Positions 1-11,168 are shown, numbered from the stretch's first letter. The stretch: 64,000 nucleotides of DNA from Prochlorococcus marinus bv. HNLC2 (GCA_000218745.1 GL947595.1:954982-1018981); one strand, 5' to 3'. Made by a program: numbers and translations. Notes: generated from the sequence alone by a model not told the origin.

Positions 1-1118
1 GCTTTTTCAGCAACTTGAAAAACAGCAGAAAAGTGATTTGATTGACCTTGATCAGTCACGTATATTATTCGATATGCTCCATCTCCATTAGGTGCTTTAT
101 TAAATCTATATTTTAATGCTGCTAAATCAGTAGTAGCGTAATTAAATCCTCCATCTTTTTTTTGAATTATTAGCGGCAGTGGTTTACCTTCCTTGTTTTT
201 CATGCCTTCTAAAAAGACACATTTAGCTTTTTGGTCTTCAACTATAATATTTTTAGATTCCAGTTCTTGGACTATATTTTTTAAATATTTATTATAAAAA
301 GACTCACCTCTTTCTTCAATTTTTATATTGAGAATATTATAAATATTATTAAATTCTTTTCTTGATTGATTGCAAAGCAATTTCCATGCAGATATTGATT
401 CTGCATTACCTTGTTGAAGGTTAATTACTTCTTGTCTAGCTTTTTCCTGAAAATTAATATCATTATCAAATCTTTTTTTAGATGATTTATAGAATTCTAC
501 TAAGTCACCTAAATTAATATTTTCTGTACTTTTTAGTGCATCTGGATAAACATCTTTTAGATGACTAATTAACATTCCAAATTGAGTCCCCCAATCTCCT
601 ACATGATTAATTCTGAGAACTTTAAATCCTCTAAATTCAAAAATTTTAGCTAATGAATCTCCAATTATAGTAGATCTAAGATGTCCTACATGCATCTCTT
701 TTGCGATATTTGGACTTGAAAAGTCAATAATTATTTTTTTTTCTTTTTCTATTTTTGGGACATTAAGTCTCTCAGATTTATAATTTAAAATTAATTCATT
801 TATAAAAATATTTTTTTTTAATTTTATGTTTATGAATCCTGGACCTGCTATTTCTAAGTCTTCTACCATATTTGTAATATCATCATTGGCTCTTATTAAT
901 TTTAAAATTTCTGATGCTATAACTTTAGGATTTTTCTTGCAAATCTTTGATAGTATTAAACTAACATTAGATTGGAAATCACCAAATTCTTCTTTTGTTG
1001 ATGCTACTAAAATATTTTCACGAACCTTATCAAATTCCTCTGATTTATTATTTAACTTAAGATAACTTAAGATAGAATCTTCAAAAAATTTTGTAAGTTT
1101 ATTAAAGATAAGAATCAT
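1..1118 (-). CDS. argS: Arginyl-tRNA synthetase, C-terminal part cut by window edge
   Basis: Class I aminoacyl-tRNA synthetase that charges tRNA-Arg in the cytoplasm. About 372 codons are present, starting from ATG at 1118; the usual protein is near 600 residues, so the rest lies to the left of the window. The N-terminal Arg-tRNA synthetase-specific domain is followed by the class I signature in the form HVGH (codons near 685-695), preceded by [13 protein letters not shown]. The last visible residues ([11 protein letters not shown]) belong to the catalytic domain. It is transcribed away from the window and nadC ends 31 bases upstream of its start, so the two could be co-transcribed. The frame is open throughout. 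Confidence 0.96.
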   Translation of the reverse strand, partial: MILIFNKLTKFFEDSILSYLKLNNKSEEFDKVRENILVASTKEEFGDFQSNVSLILSKICKKNPKVIASEILKLIRANDDITNMVEDLEIAGPGFINIKLKKNIFINELILNYKSERLNVPKIEKEKKIIIDFSSPNIAKEMHVGHLRSTIIGDSLAKIFEFRGFKVLRINHVGDWGTQFGMLISHLKDVYPDALKSTENINLGDLVEFYKSSKKRFDNDINFQEKARQEVINLQQGNAESISAWKLLCNQSRKEFNNIYNILNIKIEERGESFYNKYLKNIVQELESKNIIVEDQKAKCVFLEGMKNKEGKPLPLIIQKKDGGFNYATTDLAALKYRFNKAPNGDGAYRIIYVTDQGQSNHFSAVFQVAEK

Positions 1119-1149
1119 GAAATATATCTAAAAATGATCTATTTATTAC

Positions 1150-2010
1150 TTAAATATAACGCATACTAAAATCAATCCACTTACTTTTTGTAACTGAAGA
1201 ACTAGTTGAAATAAAATCTATACCTTCAATTAAATATTTATCAATTTCTAAGTGATTTATCCCAGAAACTTCAATAATTAATTGCTTATTATTTTTTTTG
1301 TAAAGTTCTTTAGAAGTCATCCTTAATTCTTTGATAGATTTTCTTAGTAGATCTGGATTTATTTCATCTAGTAAAATACTATCTGCTCCTGCAATAATTG
1401 CTTCTTTAGCTTGTTCAATTGTCTCGGCTTCAATAATAATATGAGAAGTAAAAGGTATATTTTCTCTTAATCTCTTGACTGTATTTATTAAATTATCTGA
1501 CCATGCGATATGGTTTTCTTTTATCATTGCAGCATCATAAAGACCCATTCGGTGATTTATTCCACCACCGCATTTAAATGCATATTTTTCAAAAATTCTC
1601 AATCCTGGAGTAGTTTTCCTTGTATCGGCTAATTTTATATCTGTATTTTTTAATTTTTCTACTATTTTATATGTAAATGAGGCTACTCCTGAGAGATGCA
1701 TAGCTATATTTAGAGCAGTTCTCTCCAATGATAAAAGGCTTATAGCTTTACCATTTAATTCAAGAATTATTTGATTTTTACTAAATTTTTCCCCATCAGT
1801 TATCAAAAAATTATATTCAATTTCTTTATCAATTTTTTCAAATAAAAGTTTTAGTATTTCTACTCCACAGAATATCCCATCCTCTTTAGCTATCCATTTT
1901 GCTTTTACTTTATCTTTTGTAATTGCATATTTAGTTAAATCACCTTTTCCAATATCTTCATCAATCCATTCATCTATTTTTTTTGAAATGTATGGTGTAT
2001 TCCAGTGCAC
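1150..2010 (-). CDS. nadC: Nicotinate-nucleotide pyrophosphorylase (carboxylating)
   Basis: Quinolinate phosphoribosyltransferase: converts quinolinate and PRPP to nicotinate mononucleotide, CO2 and PPi in de novo NAD synthesis. 286 residues, the normal family length. Family motifs are clear: the DIGKGDLT segment near the N-terminus, the ADTRKTTPGLR substrate-binding segment and the GGGINHR / AMIKENHI segment in the barrel. The start is GTG at 2010. It lies between argS and mnmE on the same strand, and mnmE ends about 58 bases upstream, so a loose operon mnmE-nadC-argS is possible. Confidence 0.95.
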   Translation of the reverse strand: MHWNTPYISKKIDEWIDEDIGKGDLTKYAITKDKVKAKWIAKEDGIFCGVEILKLLFEKIDKEIEYNFLITDGEKFSKNQIILELNGKAISLLSLERTALNIAMHLSGVASFTYKIVEKLKNTDIKLADTRKTTPGLRIFEKYAFKCGGGINHRMGLYDAAMIKENHIAWSDNLINTVKRLRENIPFTSHIIIEAETIEQAKEAIIAGADSILLDEINPDLLRKSIKELRMTSKELYKKNNKQLIIEVSGINHLEIDKYLIEGIDFISTSSSVTKSKWIDFSMRYI

Positions 2011-2068
2011 GATTTAAATTTTATGAGATATATTTTCTAAACTATTCTAACCTTTTAAGTACTATTAT

Positions 2069-3451
2069 TTATTTTCCAATACAAAATTTAGAAAATATAT
2101 TATCAAGTAATTGTTCATTTAATTCTTCACCAGTTAACTTTGATAAGTTTTTAATACTATCTCTTAGTTCAATTGAGAGAAGATCAAATGGTAATTTATT
2201 TTTTATTATCTGTTTAGTATCATTTAGATTTTTTAAAGAACTAATTAGATTTGATAATTGTCTATCATTTAAAAAGATTTCGATATTTTCAGATCTTTCA
2301 GAACTACATTTTTTAATTATTTCATTAATAAGTTTTTGTTCTCCTATCTTATTTTTAATGCTCATATAAATTGTATTTCGAGATTGATTGTTTGATTCTG
2401 AAAAATCTTTTTCTACAATATCTAATTTATTACCAATTAAAGTAATTAATTTTTGATTAGGAATTTTCTTTATTATTTTTTCATCCTCCAAATCAAGCCC
2501 TTTTTCAATATCAAATATATAAATTATGTAATCAGCTTTTTTTATCATTTCTAAGCTTTTGCTAATACCAATATTTTCTATGATTCCTGTTGTTTCTCTT
2601 ATTCCAGCTGTATCTATTATTTTTATTGGGATATTATGTATTGTTAAATCCACTTCTATAATATCTCTTGTAGTTCCTGGAATATTAGTAACAATTGCTT
2701 TGTTTTGCTTAGAAAGTAAATTTAATAAAGAGCTTTTACCTGCATTTGTTTTCCCAATTAAAGCTATAGAAATACCATTATGAATATATGAATTTCTTTT
2801 TTGGGTTTCAACTAAAGAATTAATTTCATTTTTAATTTTATTTAAGTCTTTTTCAAATTTTATATAGTCGAAATCTTTAAAATCCTCTTCAAAATCTACT
2901 CTAGCTTCAATTTCTGCAAGTTGTTCTATTAGATTATTTTTTATTAAATCTATTTTTTCTTTAATGAGTCCTTTTACTCCATTGAAGGCTAATTCTGCAG
3001 ATCTAACATTTTTTGAACTTATAAGTTGATTAATTGATTCTGCTTGAGTTAAATCAATTTTCCCATTAAGAAAAGCTCTTTGACTAAATTCACCATGATT
3101 AGCTAATCTTATTTTCCCTGTTTTTATAAGTAATTCTAAAATTCTATTTACTACAATAATTCCTCCATGACAATGTATCTCAACAATATCCTCTCCCGTA
3201 AAGCTATTAGGAGATTTCATAACTAAAACTAAAATTTCATCTAAATATTTATCTTCAGAAATATCTTTAGCAAATCCATGGAAAACTCTATGGGATTTCC
3301 AAGCAAGCTTTGATTTTGTTTCAATAATTGTCTTGCATATTTGAATTGAATCTGCGCCCGATATTCTAATGACCGCGATTCCACCTTCACCAATATTGAT
3401 TGCAGTAGCAATTGCTGCAATTGTATCTTCCATAGTAATTATTGAGTTCAT
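2069..3451 (-). CDS. mnmE: tRNA modification GTPase MnmE (TrmE)
   Basis: With MnmG it installs the 5-carboxymethylaminomethyl-type modification on wobble uridine 34 of tRNAs. 460 residues from ATG 3451; a GTG two codons further upstream is also open, but the ATG start matches the usual N-terminus ([14 protein letters not shown]). The order is an N-terminal tetrahydrofolate-binding domain, a helical domain, then an inserted G domain with G1 [10 protein letters not shown]2 GTTRD and G3 DTAGIRET. The protein ends in the diagnostic C-terminal CIGK box, whose cysteine is needed for the modification reaction. Confidence 0.96.
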   Translation of the reverse strand: MNSIITMEDTIAAIATAINIGEGGIAVIRISGADSIQICKTIIETKSKLAWKSHRVFHGFAKDISEDKYLDEILVLVMKSPNSFTGEDIVEIHCHGGIIVVNRILELLIKTGKIRLANHGEFSQRAFLNGKIDLTQAESINQLISSKNVRSAELAFNGVKGLIKEKIDLIKNNLIEQLAEIEARVDFEEDFKDFDYIKFEKDLNKIKNEINSLVETQKRNSYIHNGISIALIGKTNAGKSSLLNLLSKQNKAIVTNIPGTTRDIIEVDLTIHNIPIKIIDTAGIRETTGIIENIGISKSLEMIKKADYIIYIFDIEKGLDLEDEKIIKKIPNQKLITLIGNKLDIVEKDFSESNNQSRNTIYMSIKNKIGEQKLINEIIKKCSSERSENIEIFLNDRQLSNLISSLKNLNDTKQIIKNKLPFDLLSIELRDSIKNLSKLTGEELNEQLLDNIFSKFCIGK

Positions 3452-3514
3452 TCTCACTTTGTATAAGATATTTAAGTAAGATAGATTTAAAAATCTGATC
3501 TTAGTTTTTAATTG

Positions 3515-3964
3515 ATGAAATTAATAAAAGATTTAAATTTTAAAAAAATTCTATCACTATTTTTGGAACAAAATGGTAGTCCTTTTTTTAATGCAAAAGG
3601 AATAGCTTTTGGTGTTTTTAGTGGATGTTTTCCTTTTTTTGGTTTTCAAACTTTATTAGGAGTATTTCTTGCACAAATAGGCAGAGGTAATATTGTTTTA
3701 GCAGCCATTGGAACTTGGGTAAGTAATCCTTTTACATATATACCACTTTATCTTTTCAATTATAAATTAGGAGCATTTGTTTTACGAAATCCAGAAAATA
3801 TAATAATCCAACCTAACTTAATTAAAGAAGATTTTTGGGGCCAGGGTTGGTTTTTTACCTCAAGATTAATTATGGGATCTTCATTAGTAGGATTATTTTT
3901 GGGATTTATTTGTGGATTACTAGCTTATCTCTTTTACAAAAGAAAATACAAAAATTTAATTTGA
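3515..3964 (+). CDS. DUF2062 small membrane protein
   Basis: About 149 residues. A short basic N-terminus is followed by a hydrophobic segment with the typical DUF2062 phrase ([21 protein letters not shown], only partly quoted in motif terms: a glycine-rich amphipathic first segment), then two or three further hydrophobic stretches around residues 45-75 and 115-140. The function is unknown; the domain also occurs attached to glycosyltransferases in other bacteria. The ATG at 3515 is preferred over the TTG one codon earlier. It is convergent with the rsh gene, which ends 6 bases downstream, and divergent from mnmE. Confidence 0.8.
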   Translation: MKLIKDLNFKKILSLFLEQNGSPFFNAKGIAFGVFSGCFPFFGFQTLLGVFLAQIGRGNIVLAAIGTWVSNPFTYIPLYLFNYKLGAFVLRNPENIIIQPNLIKEDFWGQGWFFTSRLIMGSSLVGLFLGFICGLLAYLFYKRKYKNLI

Positions 3965-3970
3965 TTATTT

Positions 3971-6286
3971 TTATGATTTTGTTAATTCAACTCTAGCGAT
4001 ATCAATAACATCTGCCATTGATTTAATTTGATCCATTGTTTTATTTAACTGGTTAGAACTTTCCAACTCAACGCAAAGATTTATTATTGCAGGTTTTCCA
4101 AATGCTGTTTTCACACTTGCATCACTTACGTTAATTCCTTTATCAGATAAACGCATCAATATATCTTTTAAGACACCTACCCTATCTATTACTTCTATCC
4201 TTAATTGTATTGGAAACTTATTATTTTTAATTTTATTATTGTCATTCCATCCAACTGGGAGTCTTCTTTCTACAGGAATATTATTTATATTTTCGCACTC
4301 TCTCCTATGAATAGTTATCCCATGATTACCTAATGATACAGCTCCAATTATTTCTTCGCCCGGTAAAGGACTACAGCATTTACCAATTCTAAAGTCAAGA
4401 CCTTCAATTCCTGAAATAGGAGATTTTTGAGTATTTATGGACTCAGATTTATTTGAAATATATCTCTCTTTAATATTATGAGTAATTGAGATATTGGTTT
4501 CATTCTGAATTTTTTCAGTGTGGACTTTAATTTCTTCTCTTAATCTATTCAGTACTTGATGTAATGTTAATCCTCCAAATCCTAGAGATGCCAAAATGTC
4601 TTCAGTAGATTTTAAATTACATCTTTGAGCAACTTTTTTCATAGCTTCACTTGACATTAATGCTTCAAATCCATTTTTCCCAACTTCCTTCTCTAATAAA
4701 TCTTTGCCTCTTTTTATAGTTTCATCTCTATGACTTTTTTTATACCATTGTCTAATCCTATTTTTAGCAGTAGGAGTAACTACAAAATTTAACCAATCTA
4801 AGCTAGGACTGGCATTATTACTAGTTAATATTTCAATAAAATCACCGTTATTAAGTTTAGTGGAAAGTGGAGATAATTTTTCGTTAATTCTTATTCCACT
4901 ACAATGATTACCTACTTCGGAATGAATTCTATAAGCAAAATCAATAGCAGTAGATCCCTTTCTTAAGCCAACTACATCTCCTTTAGGAGTGATAACAAAA
5001 ACTTCTTCATCAAATAGATCTTCTTTAATAGAAGCTAAATAATCATTATGGTCTTTTTCAGTTCCTTCCTCTTGCCATTCTACTAACTGTCTGAACCAAT
5101 TAAATCTTTCAGCTTTGCCAATAGCAGGAGATCCTCCCTCCTTATATTTCCAATGAGCGGCGATTCCAAATTCTGCAACTTGATGCATTTCGCTAGTTCT
5201 AATTTGGATCTCAACTGGCCTAAATCTTCCAATAACAGATGTATGTAGAGATTGGTATCCATTAGGTTTTGGTAATCCAATATAGTCTTTAAATCTTCCT
5301 GGTATTGGTTTGAAAGTATCATGGACAACTGCTAAAGCTCTATAACAATATTCAGTATTAGATGTAATTATTCTAAGTGCAGCAACATCATAAATTTCGT
5401 GGAATTGTTTTTGTTGCCTTTTCATTTTGCTCCATATTCCATAAAGGTGTTTTGGCCTACCTTTAATCTCAAAATTGGTTAATCCTGCATGAAGTAAATT
5501 ATTTTTTATGAGATTTAAGGTTTCATCTAATCTTTTTTCTCTATCACTCCTTTTAATTGCAATTTGGTTCTTCAAATTCTCATATGCTTCTGGTTCAAGA
5601 AATTTAAAAGCTAAATCCTCTAATTCCCATTTAAATCTATTTATACCTAATCTATTAGCTAATGGAGCATAAATTTCTTTAGTTTCCCTAGCAATTCTTT
5701 TTTGTCTTTCTTCATTTAGCCATTCAATTGTCCTCATATTATGAAGTCGATCAGCAAGTTTAACGAGAACAACTCTTATATCACTTGCCATTGATAAAAA
5801 CATTTTTCTAAGATTTTCAGCCTGAGCTTCAGTTCTATTATTGAAATGAATACCTCCCAATTTTGTTACGCCTTCAACTAATATTTTTATTTCTGAACCA
5901 AAATTTTCTTCAATATAATCTAGTTGAATCCCAGTATCTTCGACAACATCATGAAGAAGACCAGCAGCAATAACAGAAGGGCTAGCACCAATTTCTTTTA
6001 ATAATCCTGCTACTGCAATTGGATGAATGATATATGGTTCACCACTTGCTCTTAATTGTCCATCATGTGCTTTATAAGCTAATTTAAATGCTTTTGCTAT
6101 TAATCTTTGATTACTATATTTATTTGAGTTAGTATTTTCTAATTTAAGAAGATTATCCTCTAGCCATGAAGGTAATTTAACTTTATATATAGACGATTCA
6201 CTTTCATATTTTTTATTTTCAGGCAAAATGGATTTTGAAACCTTTGGTTTCTTTTTCTCGTTTGAATTTGTTTGTGTTTCAAACAT
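3971..6286 (-). CDS. spoT: Bifunctional (p)ppGpp synthetase/hydrolase (RSH family)
   Basis: Makes and degrades the alarmone (p)ppGpp, controlling growth during nutrient limitation. 771 residues. The HD hydrolase domain is intact (HD at about residues 112-113 within LLHDVVEDT), which supports a working hydrolase. It is followed by the RelA/SpoT synthetase domain (YDVAALRII, DYIGLPKPNGYQSLHT), a TGS domain (VFVITPKGDVVGLRKGSTAIDFAY region) and a C-terminal ACT domain (VIDRVGVLKDIL). It seems to be the only RSH gene here, as expected for a compact cyanobacterial genome. It is divergent from the ABC ATPase, with 57 bases between the starts that must hold both promoters. Confidence 0.95.
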   Translation of the reverse strand: MFETQTNSNEKKKPKVSKSILPENKKYESESSIYKVKLPSWLEDNLLKLENTNSNKYSNQRLIAKAFKLAYKAHDGQLRASGEPYIIHPIAVAGLLKEIGASPSVIAAGLLHDVVEDTGIQLDYIEENFGSEIKILVEGVTKLGGIHFNNRTEAQAENLRKMFLSMASDIRVVLVKLADRLHNMRTIEWLNEERQKRIARETKEIYAPLANRLGINRFKWELEDLAFKFLEPEAYENLKNQIAIKRSDREKRLDETLNLIKNNLLHAGLTNFEIKGRPKHLYGIWSKMKRQQKQFHEIYDVAALRIITSNTEYCYRALAVVHDTFKPIPGRFKDYIGLPKPNGYQSLHTSVIGRFRPVEIQIRTSEMHQVAEFGIAAHWKYKEGGSPAIGKAERFNWFRQLVEWQEEGTEKDHNDYLASIKEDLFDEEVFVITPKGDVVGLRKGSTAIDFAYRIHSEVGNHCSGIRINEKLSPLSTKLNNGDFIEILTSNNASPSLDWLNFVVTPTAKNRIRQWYKKSHRDETIKRGKDLLEKEVGKNGFEALMSSEAMKKVAQRCNLKSTEDILASLGFGGLTLHQVLNRLREEIKVHTEKIQNETNISITHNIKERYISNKSESINTQKSPISGIEGLDFRIGKCCSPLPGEEIIGAVSLGNHGITIHRRECENINNIPVERRLPVGWNDNNKIKNNKFPIQLRIEVIDRVGVLKDILMRLSDKGINVSDASVKTAFGKPAIINLCVELESSNQLNKTMDQIKSMADVIDIARVELTKS

Positions 6287-6343
6287 AGAGGAATTTGCCT
6301 TTAATTTAGTTTATTTACTCCTGGTAAAGTTTGCTACAAAATC

Positions 6344-7942
6344 ATGAATTCAAAAGCAAGAAATATTGTTGAAGCAAATAATTTAACAATTATTTATCCG
6401 TCAAATAAAAAGTCAACATTAAGGAACTTTAATTTAAAAATTAATAAGAATGAGCATACAGCAATAATAGGAGAGTCTGGATGTGGAAAAAGTACTTTTG
6501 CTAAATCATTAGTTCAAATGCTTCCACAAAATACGATTTGTGAAGGTGATTTGATTGTAGATAGAAAGGATTTAAGAAAAATTAGTAAAAAAGAATTAAA
6601 GATTTTCAGAAGAACAAGAATTGGTTTTATTTATCAGGATTCACTTCAAAAGTTAAATCCTTTAATGACAGTTGGTGATCATTTATATGAATTATTGAAA
6701 ATACATTTGCCATCGAAATCAAATAAATATATTTCCCAAATTGTGAAAGAAACATTTAATAAGGTAGGAATAGAGAAAAATCGTTTAAAATCTTTCCCTC
6801 ATGAGTTTAGTGGCGGAATGAGGCAAAGGGTTTGTATTGCCTTGGCAATTGCATTAAAACCTAATTTATTAATAGCTGATGAACCTACCACAAGTCTTGA
6901 TAGTAATACTAGTTATGAGATTATGAACCAAATTTTATCTTTATGTAATCAAAATGGTAGTACTCTTATTTTAATAAGTCATGATATAAATCTTGCAGCT
7001 AAGTGGTGTAAAAAAATAGCGATAATAAATGATGGTTCAGTTGTAGAAGAAGGCAATATAAAGGATGTTTTAAACTCTCCTCAATCATTCATTGGTAAAA
7101 AATTAGTTAAGTCATCTTTTCGATTATTGGAATATGATATTCAATCATATAAAAATAAGGATCCAATTCTTGAAGTAATAAATTTAAGATATTGGTTTAA
7201 GTTGAATTCATCTATATTAAGACCAAAATGGAACAAAGCTATCAATGAAGTTAGCTTTAAGCTATTCCGTAACGAAACACTTGGAATAGTAGGTAAATCT
7301 GGGAGTGGCAAAAGTACTCTAGGAAAAGCGCTTGTTGGTTTGATAAATAAACGAGGTGGAGAGATTAGATTTTTAAGGGATTATTCAAATATGAAAGGCA
7401 GTTTAAAAGTAAATAAGGCTAAAAATATACAAATGATTTTTCAAGACCCTTTTTCAAGTTTAAATCCCAAAATGAAAATAAAAAATATTTTAGAGGATGT
7501 CTACTCTATTCATAAAGGAGCAAATAATTTAAAGATGTATAAAGAGCGCGATCAATTACTATCAAAATTGAATTTACCAAATAATAATTCTTTTCTTAAT
7601 TCTTATCCACATCAATTATCGGGCGGGCAATTACAAAGAATTTCAATAGCAAGAGCTCTATTGATTCAACCAAAAATATTGATTTGCGATGAAAGTGTAA
7701 ATATGCTTGATGCTTGTGTAAAAATTGACATTCTTCATTTACTAAGACAATTGCAAATAGAGATGAATTTAACAATTATTTTCATAACACATGATTTAGG
7801 TTTAGCTAAAAGATTTTGTAATAGATTGCTAGTAATCAGTAATGGTCAAATTGTTGAAGAAGGAAATTCTTTAGAAATTTTCAAGAATCCTAAACATAAA
7901 GTTACTAAAAATCTTTTAGAAAGTAGCTTAAATATTAATTAG
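6344..7942 (+). CDS. Oligopeptide/nickel-type ABC transporter, two fused ATPase domains
   Basis: 532 residues holding two complete nucleotide-binding domains in tandem, the arrangement of YejF-type (DppD-DppF fused) ATPases. Domain 1 has Walker A GESGCGKST, signature FSGGMRQRV and Walker B LLIADEPTT. Domain 2 has Walker A GKSGSGKST, signature LSGGQLQRI and a Walker B of form ILICDES. Each ends with the switch histidine in a SHD or THD motif. No permease or binding-protein gene lies next to it, so its partners must be encoded elsewhere and the substrate (peptide or other) cannot be read from the context. The 3' end overlaps the 3' end of rluD by 8 bases. Confidence 0.9.
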   Translation: MNSKARNIVEANNLTIIYPSNKKSTLRNFNLKINKNEHTAIIGESGCGKSTFAKSLVQMLPQNTICEGDLIVDRKDLRKISKKELKIFRRTRIGFIYQDSLQKLNPLMTVGDHLYELLKIHLPSKSNKYISQIVKETFNKVGIEKNRLKSFPHEFSGGMRQRVCIALAIALKPNLLIADEPTTSLDSNTSYEIMNQILSLCNQNGSTLILISHDINLAAKWCKKIAIINDGSVVEEGNIKDVLNSPQSFIGKKLVKSSFRLLEYDIQSYKNKDPILEVINLRYWFKLNSSILRPKWNKAINEVSFKLFRNETLGIVGKSGSGKSTLGKALVGLINKRGGEIRFLRDYSNMKGSLKVNKAKNIQMIFQDPFSSLNPKMKIKNILEDVYSIHKGANNLKMYKERDQLLSKLNLPNNNSFLNSYPHQLSGGQLQRISIARALLIQPKILICDESVNMLDACVKIDILHLLRQLQIEMNLTIIFITHDLGLAKRFCNRLLVISNGQIVEEGNSLEIFKNPKHKVTKNLLESSLNIN

Positions 7943-8894
7943 TTTTGCTTATAACCTTAATTAATTTTTGAAATTCTAGAGGCAATTCTGCTTCGAATAT
8001 CATATTTTGGCCATTTATAGGATGAATTAGACCTAATTTGTTTGCATGCAATGCCTGACCTTTTAAATTGCAGGGAAGCTTTTTACATCTTCCATAAAGT
8101 GGGTCTCCTACTATTGGATGCTTAATAAAAGAGCTATGTACTCTTATTTGATGTGTTCTTCCAGTTTCTAATTTAAAACTCATCAGAGAGTAGTTACCAA
8201 ATTTTTCAACTAGTTTCCAATTTGTGCATGCATATTTACCCGAATTCTCATCAACAACTGCATATTTCTTTCTATCATTGGGATGTCTTCCTATATTTCC
8301 AACTATTTTACCTTCAGATGTATTAGGTACTCCGTGAATAATTGCAAGATAATTTCTCGAAGCTATTTTATTTTTTATCTGCATCTGTAAATTGACTAAT
8401 GATTCCTGATCTTTTGCTACAACCATGCATCCAGAAGTATCTTTATCTAATCTATGAACAATCCCCGGTCTTAACTTTCCATTGATTCCTGGTAAGTTTT
8501 CACAATGAGCTAATAAACCATTAACTAAAGTTCCAGATTTATGGCCTGGAGCAGGATGAACTGTTAAGCCTGATTGCTTATTAATAACAATAATATGTTT
8601 ATCTTCAAATAAAATATCAAGATGCATTCTTTCAGCTTTTAGATAAGGAAGTGGTTCAGGGGGCGGCAACCAAATTTGCACATTATCGCCTTTCTTTAAT
8701 GGAGTCTTTGACTTTGCTGTCTTATAGTTTATTAATACGAGTCCAGAATTGATGAATTTTTGGATGCTTGATCGACTTTGTTCAGGTCTTTGGTCTACTA
8801 ACCAACGATCTAATCTCATTGGTAGGTCATAGCAATAGGTTATTTCAATAAGTTCGCCTTCTCCTAAACCAAATTGATTGTTTTCTAAATTCAT
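7935..8894 (-). CDS. rluD: Ribosomal large subunit pseudouridine synthase, RluD family
   Basis: Isomerises uridines to pseudouridine in 23S rRNA (RluA/RluC/RluD superfamily). An N-terminal S4 RNA-binding domain (MRLDRWLVDQ) is followed by the catalytic domain with the motif HRLDKDTSG, whose aspartate is the nucleophile. 319 residues from ATG 8894. I chose this start because it overlaps the stop of rbgA as ATGA, indicating translational coupling; an upstream candidate at 8912 would overlap much more. The exact position modified (RluD-like versus RluC-like) cannot be read from the sequence. Confidence 0.9.
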   Translation of the reverse strand: MNLENNQFGLGEGELIEITYCYDLPMRLDRWLVDQRPEQSRSSIQKFINSGLVLINYKTAKSKTPLKKGDNVQIWLPPPEPLPYLKAERMHLDILFEDKHIIVINKQSGLTVHPAPGHKSGTLVNGLLAHCENLPGINGKLRPGIVHRLDKDTSGCMVVAKDQESLVNLQMQIKNKIASRNYLAIIHGVPNTSEGKIVGNIGRHPNDRKKYAVVDENSGKYACTNWKLVEKFGNYSLMSFKLETGRTHQIRVHSSFIKHPIVGDPLYGRCKKLPCNLKGQALHANKLGLIHPINGQNMIFEAELPLEFQKLIKVISKTN

Positions 8895-9757
8895 AATGGA
8901 ATCTCCAAACAAATATTTCCTAAAAATTGATTACGGAAGTCTTCTAATAATTTATTTGCCATTCTTCTTCTATCGCCTGAAGTATGTTTTTCTGCTGTAA
9001 GGAATAACCATTTATTCGGATCTTTAAATCCTTCATTAATATCAACTCCATATCTATTTGAAATTTTCTTTAAGGAAATATTACTAGTTTTATTATTACT
9101 TAGTTTTTGAATCATTTTAATAAATTCTATAGCAACAAAATCTAAGTCATAAGCTGCTTCTCCAATGTCATCACATAAAGCAAGATTTAAAGCGGATTTC
9201 TGATTCTCTAGATAAGGAGGAATAACTCCAGGAGCATCCAATAGGTCTATACCATTTGATATTCTGATCCATCTTAAATCTCTAGTCACCCCTGCTTTTC
9301 TTGCGCTTTTTGCAACTTTCTTACTGGCTATCCTATTAATTAATGCTGATTTGCCTACATTTGGGAAGCCAAGAGTAAGAGCTCTAATTGGTCTTATTTT
9401 CATACCGCGAGATAGTCTTCTCTCATCAATCGAAACTCTTGCTTTTGTGATGGCATAAACAATTTCTTTAATTCCATGTCCCTTTTTTGCATCACACCAT
9501 AGTGGAAATATGCTATTTCCCGTAAACCAATCTTTCCAACTATCGATACATTCATTAGAAATCATATCTGATCGATTAATGACTAATATATGTTTTTTAT
9601 CCTGAATCCACTTATTTAAATGAGGATGACCTGTAGATAGAGGAATTCTAGAATCTCTTACTTCAACAACAAGATCTACTCTATTAATTATTTGAGTTAA
9701 TTTTTTTTCGGCTTTTGCTATATGGCCTGGATACCATTGAATTCTAGGTAATTCCAC
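8891..9757 (-). CDS. rbgA: Ribosome biogenesis GTPase YlqF/RbgA
   Basis: Circularly permuted GTPase involved in late assembly of the 50S subunit. 288 residues. The motif order is permuted as the family requires: G4 NRSD (about residue 60) comes before G1 GFPNVGKSALIN (about residue 130), then G3 DAPGVIPP. The N-terminal IQWYPGHIAKAEK is the family hallmark. It is translationally coupled to rluD downstream (ATGA overlap), making a two-gene rRNA and ribosome maturation unit. About 200 AT-rich bases separate its start from pgk, which runs the other way. Confidence 0.94.
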   Translation of the reverse strand: MELPRIQWYPGHIAKAEKKLTQIINRVDLVVEVRDSRIPLSTGHPHLNKWIQDKKHILVINRSDMISNECIDSWKDWFTGNSIFPLWCDAKKGHGIKEIVYAITKARVSIDERRLSRGMKIRPIRALTLGFPNVGKSALINRIASKKVAKSARKAGVTRDLRWIRISNGIDLLDAPGVIPPYLENQKSALNLALCDDIGEAAYDLDFVAIEFIKMIQKLSNNKTSNISLKKISNRYGVDINEGFKDPNKWLFLTAEKHTSGDRRRMANKLLEDFRNQFLGNICLEIPL

Positions 9758-9958
9758 TTGAATATATAGTAATAAATTTTGTTATTTATTTATATATTGC
9801 CACATAATCTAATTTAAATACCTTTAAAGCATTAACTGTATAACAGTCATATTTAATGATTATTTTAAATATTATTAAGTCATATTTCTTGGAAAGCCTT
9901 TTTTAACCCAATCAACTTTATAAAACGTTAGGGTTTTGATTGTATTTAAGATGTATTT

Positions 9959-11167
9959 ATGGCAAAGTTGTCTCTTTCAAGTCTAAACAAGTCAGTTTTA
10001 GAAGGAAAAAAAGTTTTAGTTAGAGTAGATTTTAATGTTCCATTGGATGATAATGGAGCAATCACTGATGATACTCGTATAAGAGCGGCAATTCCTACAA
10101 TTAAATATCTTGTAGATAATTCAGCAAAAGTTATACTTGCAGCCCATTTTGGAAGACCAAAGGGAAAAGTAAATGAAAAGATGAGATTAACACCTGTTGC
10201 TGAAAGATTGAGTTCAATTATTAGTAAAAAAGTTGTTTTATCAAATAGTTGCATCGGTGATGATGCCCTTTCACTATCAAATAAATTAGAAAATGGGGAT
10301 ATCATGTTGCTTGAAAATGTTCGTTTTTATGCTGAGGAGGAGAAAAATGATAACAATTTTGCAAAAGAATTGGCTTCCATAGCTGATATGTATGTTAATG
10401 ATGCTTTTGGGGCTGCGCATAGAGCCCATGCCTCCACTCAGGGTGTTACAGAATTCTTAACCCCATCAGTAGCTGGATTTTTATTAGAGAAGGAACTTAA
10501 ATATTTACAAGGTGCTATTGATAATCCCATAAGACCTCTTGCTGCTATTGTTGGGGGTTCAAAAGTTAGCAGTAAAATTGGCGTATTAGATTCTCTATTA
10601 GATAAGTGCGATAAAATTATAATTGGTGGTGGAATGATTTTTACTTTTTATAAGGCTAGAGGTCTTGATGTAGGTAATAGCTTAGTTGAAGAAGATAAAC
10701 TTGAGCTGGCAAAAAATCTTGAGGAAAAAGCTCAAAGTAAAGGTGTTCAATTACTTTTACCATCTGACGTAGTTCTTGCTGATTCATTCTCTCCAACTGC
10801 AAATAGTAAAATATCCGATATTAATAATATCAGTGGAGATTGGATGGGCCTTGATATTGGACCTGATTCAATCAAACTATTTCAGGATGCTCTATCTGAA
10901 TGTAAAACAATTATTTGGAATGGCCCTATGGGTGTCTTTGAATTTGATAAATTTGCTAATGGAACAAATGCAATTGCTTTGACTTTATCTCAATTAAGCT
11001 CTAATTCTGATGTATGTACCATTATTGGAGGAGGGGATTCAGTAGCTGCTGTTGAGAAAGCTGGCTTAGCAGAAAAAATGTCTCATATCTCTACTGGAGG
11101 AGGAGCAAGTTTAGAATTACTTGAAGGTAAAGTTTTGCCCGGCGTAGCTGCACTTGATGAATCTTAA
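9959..11167 (+). CDS. pgk: Phosphoglycerate kinase
   Basis: Catalyses 1,3-bisphosphoglycerate + ADP to and from 3-phosphoglycerate + ATP; in this phototroph it works mainly in the Calvin cycle. 402 residues, normal length. Signature pieces are VRVDFNVPL near the N-terminus, [21 protein letters not shown], the nucleotide-binding glycine-rich [14 protein letters not shown] and [13 protein letters not shown] near the C-terminus. The 201-base AT-rich gap upstream, shared with the divergent rbgA, is the promoter region. The downstream gene is convergent and begins one base after the stop. Confidence 0.98.
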   Translation: MAKLSLSSLNKSVLEGKKVLVRVDFNVPLDDNGAITDDTRIRAAIPTIKYLVDNSAKVILAAHFGRPKGKVNEKMRLTPVAERLSSIISKKVVLSNSCIGDDALSLSNKLENGDIMLLENVRFYAEEEKNDNNFAKELASIADMYVNDAFGAAHRAHASTQGVTEFLTPSVAGFLLEKELKYLQGAIDNPIRPLAAIVGGSKVSSKIGVLDSLLDKCDKIIIGGGMIFTFYKARGLDVGNSLVEEDKLELAKNLEEKAQSKGVQLLLPSDVVLADSFSPTANSKISDINNISGDWMGLDIGPDSIKLFQDALSECKTIIWNGPMGVFEFDKFANGTNAIALTLSQLSSNSDVCTIIGGGDSVAAVEKAGLAEKMSHISTGGGASLELLEGKVLPGVAALDES

Positions 11168-11168
11168 T

